From Lolliginicoccus suaedae (GTDB lineage Bacteria > Actinomycetota > Actinomycetes > Mycobacteriales > Mycobacteriaceae): a DNA stretch of 64,000 nt. The stretch is from assembly GCF_008312885.1 (NCBI RefSeq), contig NZ_VSSO01000001.1, positions 744,001-808,000 of the forward strand, written 5' to 3'. The translations under genes and the position numbers were made by a program. Position 1 is the first letter of the stretch; each line of letters opens with the position of its first letter. Positions 62,854 through 64,000 of the stretch are shown piece by piece. The notes below the pieces were generated by a model. That model searched no databases and was not told the DNA's origin. It saw nothing but the letters and a program-made list of their open reading frames with translations.

Positions 62854-63591
62854 TTACTCGAGGATGCGCAGGTCGCGGTAGTCGAACGCGGGGCTGACCA
62901 CGCACGTGACGAGGGAATCCTCGCTCGCGCTGGTGCTCTGCCGCGCGCCTGCGGGCACGAGCACCTGTGGGCTCGCATCAGGATGGAGCCGGTGGCCAGC
63001 CCCGTCGATGGCTAGTTCGACCGCGCCGGGGCCGTGCCAGAGCCACAGCTCATCGGAAGCCACGATGTGCTCGCTCGTGGTGTGGCCAGCCGGGACGAGG
63101 AACAGGATCGCCGAGGCGAGATGCCGCTCGCCACGCTCGGTTCCAGCCTGGATCGGGCTCGTCCAGGTGCGCCGGAACCAGCCGCCCTCCGGGTGCGGGG
63201 CGAGGTCATGCTGCTCGGCCAGCGCGGGGCGCTGCTCGAATCCTCGATAGGTGCCGTCGAGGTCGCGCCGCGCATGCAGCACCCGTCGGGCCGATGCGAC
63301 ATCGAGCGGTCCGTAGATGTGGGGGAAGCGTTCCTCGTCACCTACCCCGGGCGGCGGCGCGGGATCAGCGGGCTCCCAGCGCACGGGTGGCTCGATCCGC
63401 TCGGGGTCGAGCTCGAGCGCTACCACGTCACCGGTCCAGCCGCGGTAGAAGGCATTGGCCACCGCCACGAGGGTCTCCACCGAGCCGGTGCAGTGGATGA
63501 ATCCCTGCGCCTCCAGCGAAGGGGGCCGCAGCAGCGTGCCCTCGGTGGGGATGTCGGCGCGCTGGATCAGGTGGTACATCTGTCCAGTCAA
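62854..63591 (-). CDS. DUF952-DUF985 (cupin) fusion protein
   Basis: This 245-residue protein joins two known small families. Residues ~5-110 are DUF952 (MYHLIQRADIP, EGFIHC-like GFIHCTGS, FPHIYGPLDVASA). Residues ~120-245 are a DUF985/Cupin_5 domain (HPEGGWFRRTWTS, SAILFLVPAG, DELWLWHGPG, DSLVTCVVSPAFDY). Neither has a firmly known reaction; some Cupin_5 proteins are sugar-phosphate binding. The continuous frame and intact motifs point to a true fusion. Confidence 0.88.
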   Translation of the reverse strand: MTGQMYHLIQRADIPTEGTLLRPPSLEAQGFIHCTGSVETLVAVANAFYRGWTGDVVALELDPERIEPPVRWEPADPAPPPGVGDEERFPHIYGPLDVASARRVLHARRDLDGTYRGFEQRPALAEQHDLAPHPEGGWFRRTWTSPIQAGTERGERHLASAILFLVPAGHTTSEHIVASDELWLWHGPGAVELAIDGAGHRLHPDASPQVLVPAGARQSTSASEDSLVTCVVSPAFDYRDLRILE

Positions 63592-63722
63592 CGCGATCGA
63601 GCGCGGCGAGCGCTAGTGATCGGTAGGGCGAGCCTCTGCGCGCGCCAGCGGAGGAATGCGCGAATTGTGCCACGGGGGATTATCATCATGCTGTTGCGAT
63701 CTCCTCCGAGGAAAGGGCTTCC

Positions 63723-64000
63723 ATGCCCTCGCCAAGCACCGCCCTGCGCCGAAATCTGGCCACGAGCGCACTCGTGATGGCGCTAGCGGCTGGAAGTGCC
63801 CTCGCCACCGGCACGGCAACGGCTCGAGCGGACGCGCGGATCCCCGCGAGCGATCTTGGTTTCGGCGCCGCAGTCGATTTCCTGGGTGACCGTGACGTCG
63901 TCGTGCGGACCATCCCCGTGCCCGAAGGCTTGCGGCCGGAGTTCCTCGAGGCGCGAGCGACGATGCCACCGGACGCCTCGCGCGGCACTATCGATGTGGT
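63723..64000 (+). CDS. Secreted protein, 3' truncated by the window
   Basis: The frame starts at ATG 63723 after GAGGAAAGG and runs off the window end. The first ~35 residues are a signal peptide (LATSALVMALAAGSALATGTATARA). The mature start (IPASDLGFGAAVDFLGDRDVVVRTIPVPEGLRPEFL) is unknown to me. At least 92 residues are present. Confidence 0.7.
   Translation, partial: MPSPSTALRRNLATSALVMALAAGSALATGTATARADARIPASDLGFGAAVDFLGDRDVVVRTIPVPEGLRPEFLEARATMPPDASRGTIDV

Overview
The window reads as high-GC DNA from a mycolic-acid-containing actinobacterium (order Mycobacteriales). The evidence is an antigen-85-type mycolyltransferase, a wax-ester-synthase/DGAT-like acyltransferase, IdeR/DtxR-type iron boxes, a furA-katG pair behind a mycobacterial-type FurA operator, and a cluster of type VII (ESX) secretion substrates. 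The genus cannot be fixed from the sequence alone. I see no tRNA, rRNA, CRISPR array or insertion-sequence transposase.

Layout. 1-6054 holds ferric-siderophore uptake: a truncated binding protein, a siderophore-interacting reductase, a binding lipoprotein, and an ABC permease/permease/ATPase operon. Two IdeR boxes lie ahead of the two minus-strand transcription units, and one permease carries an unusual N-terminal RDD domain. 6088-7739 encodes a secreted cupin and the nickel-hydrogenase maturation proteins HypB and HypA. 8900-11306 is a MarR regulator facing an Old Yellow Enzyme and a TauD-like oxygenase across two matching operators. 11345-15505 is a fatty-acid operon (acyl-CoA dehydrogenase, thioesterase, acyl-CoA ligase) with a divergent TetR regulator and a 21-bp near-perfect operator.

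15502-23009 is a type VII secretion accessory island. It has a YbaB/EspC-like/WXG-domain trio on the minus strand and a WXG-like/large protein/lipoprotein trio on the plus strand. Between them lie a two-transmembrane Cys-motif protein and a decayed paralogue of it with three in-frame stop codons. No ESX core machinery is present. 23106-28619 holds an unknown protein, an SDR, a gamma-glutamylcyclotransferase-like protein, the WS/DGAT-like protein and the mycolyltransferase.

28810-42332 is the most striking locus: five tightly overlapping minus-strand genes. A giant synthase carries two nitronate-monooxygenase-like barrels followed by KS-AT-ACP-KR. A second synthase carries KS-AT-DH and a built-in phosphopantetheinyl transferase. 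A discrete ACP, an alpha/beta hydrolase and an MGT-type glycosyltransferase follow. The domain set is that of a polyunsaturated-fatty-acid (Pfa) synthase in a different arrangement, and the tailoring genes suggest a glycosylated polyketide or lipid product.

The rest is mostly single genes: cupin, DoxX-like proteins, two secreted lipases, furA-katG with a 45-residue membrane ORF nearby, a methyltransferase, a MOSC protein, cysQ, an ECF sigma factor, an NlpC/P60 hydrolase behind a possible c-di-AMP (ydaO-type) riboswitch, fabH, a PrsW-like protease, a VanY-like peptidase, a DUF952-DUF985 fusion and a truncated secreted protein. Three different families of intergenic palindromes recur, mainly between convergent genes, where they probably act as bidirectional transcription terminators.
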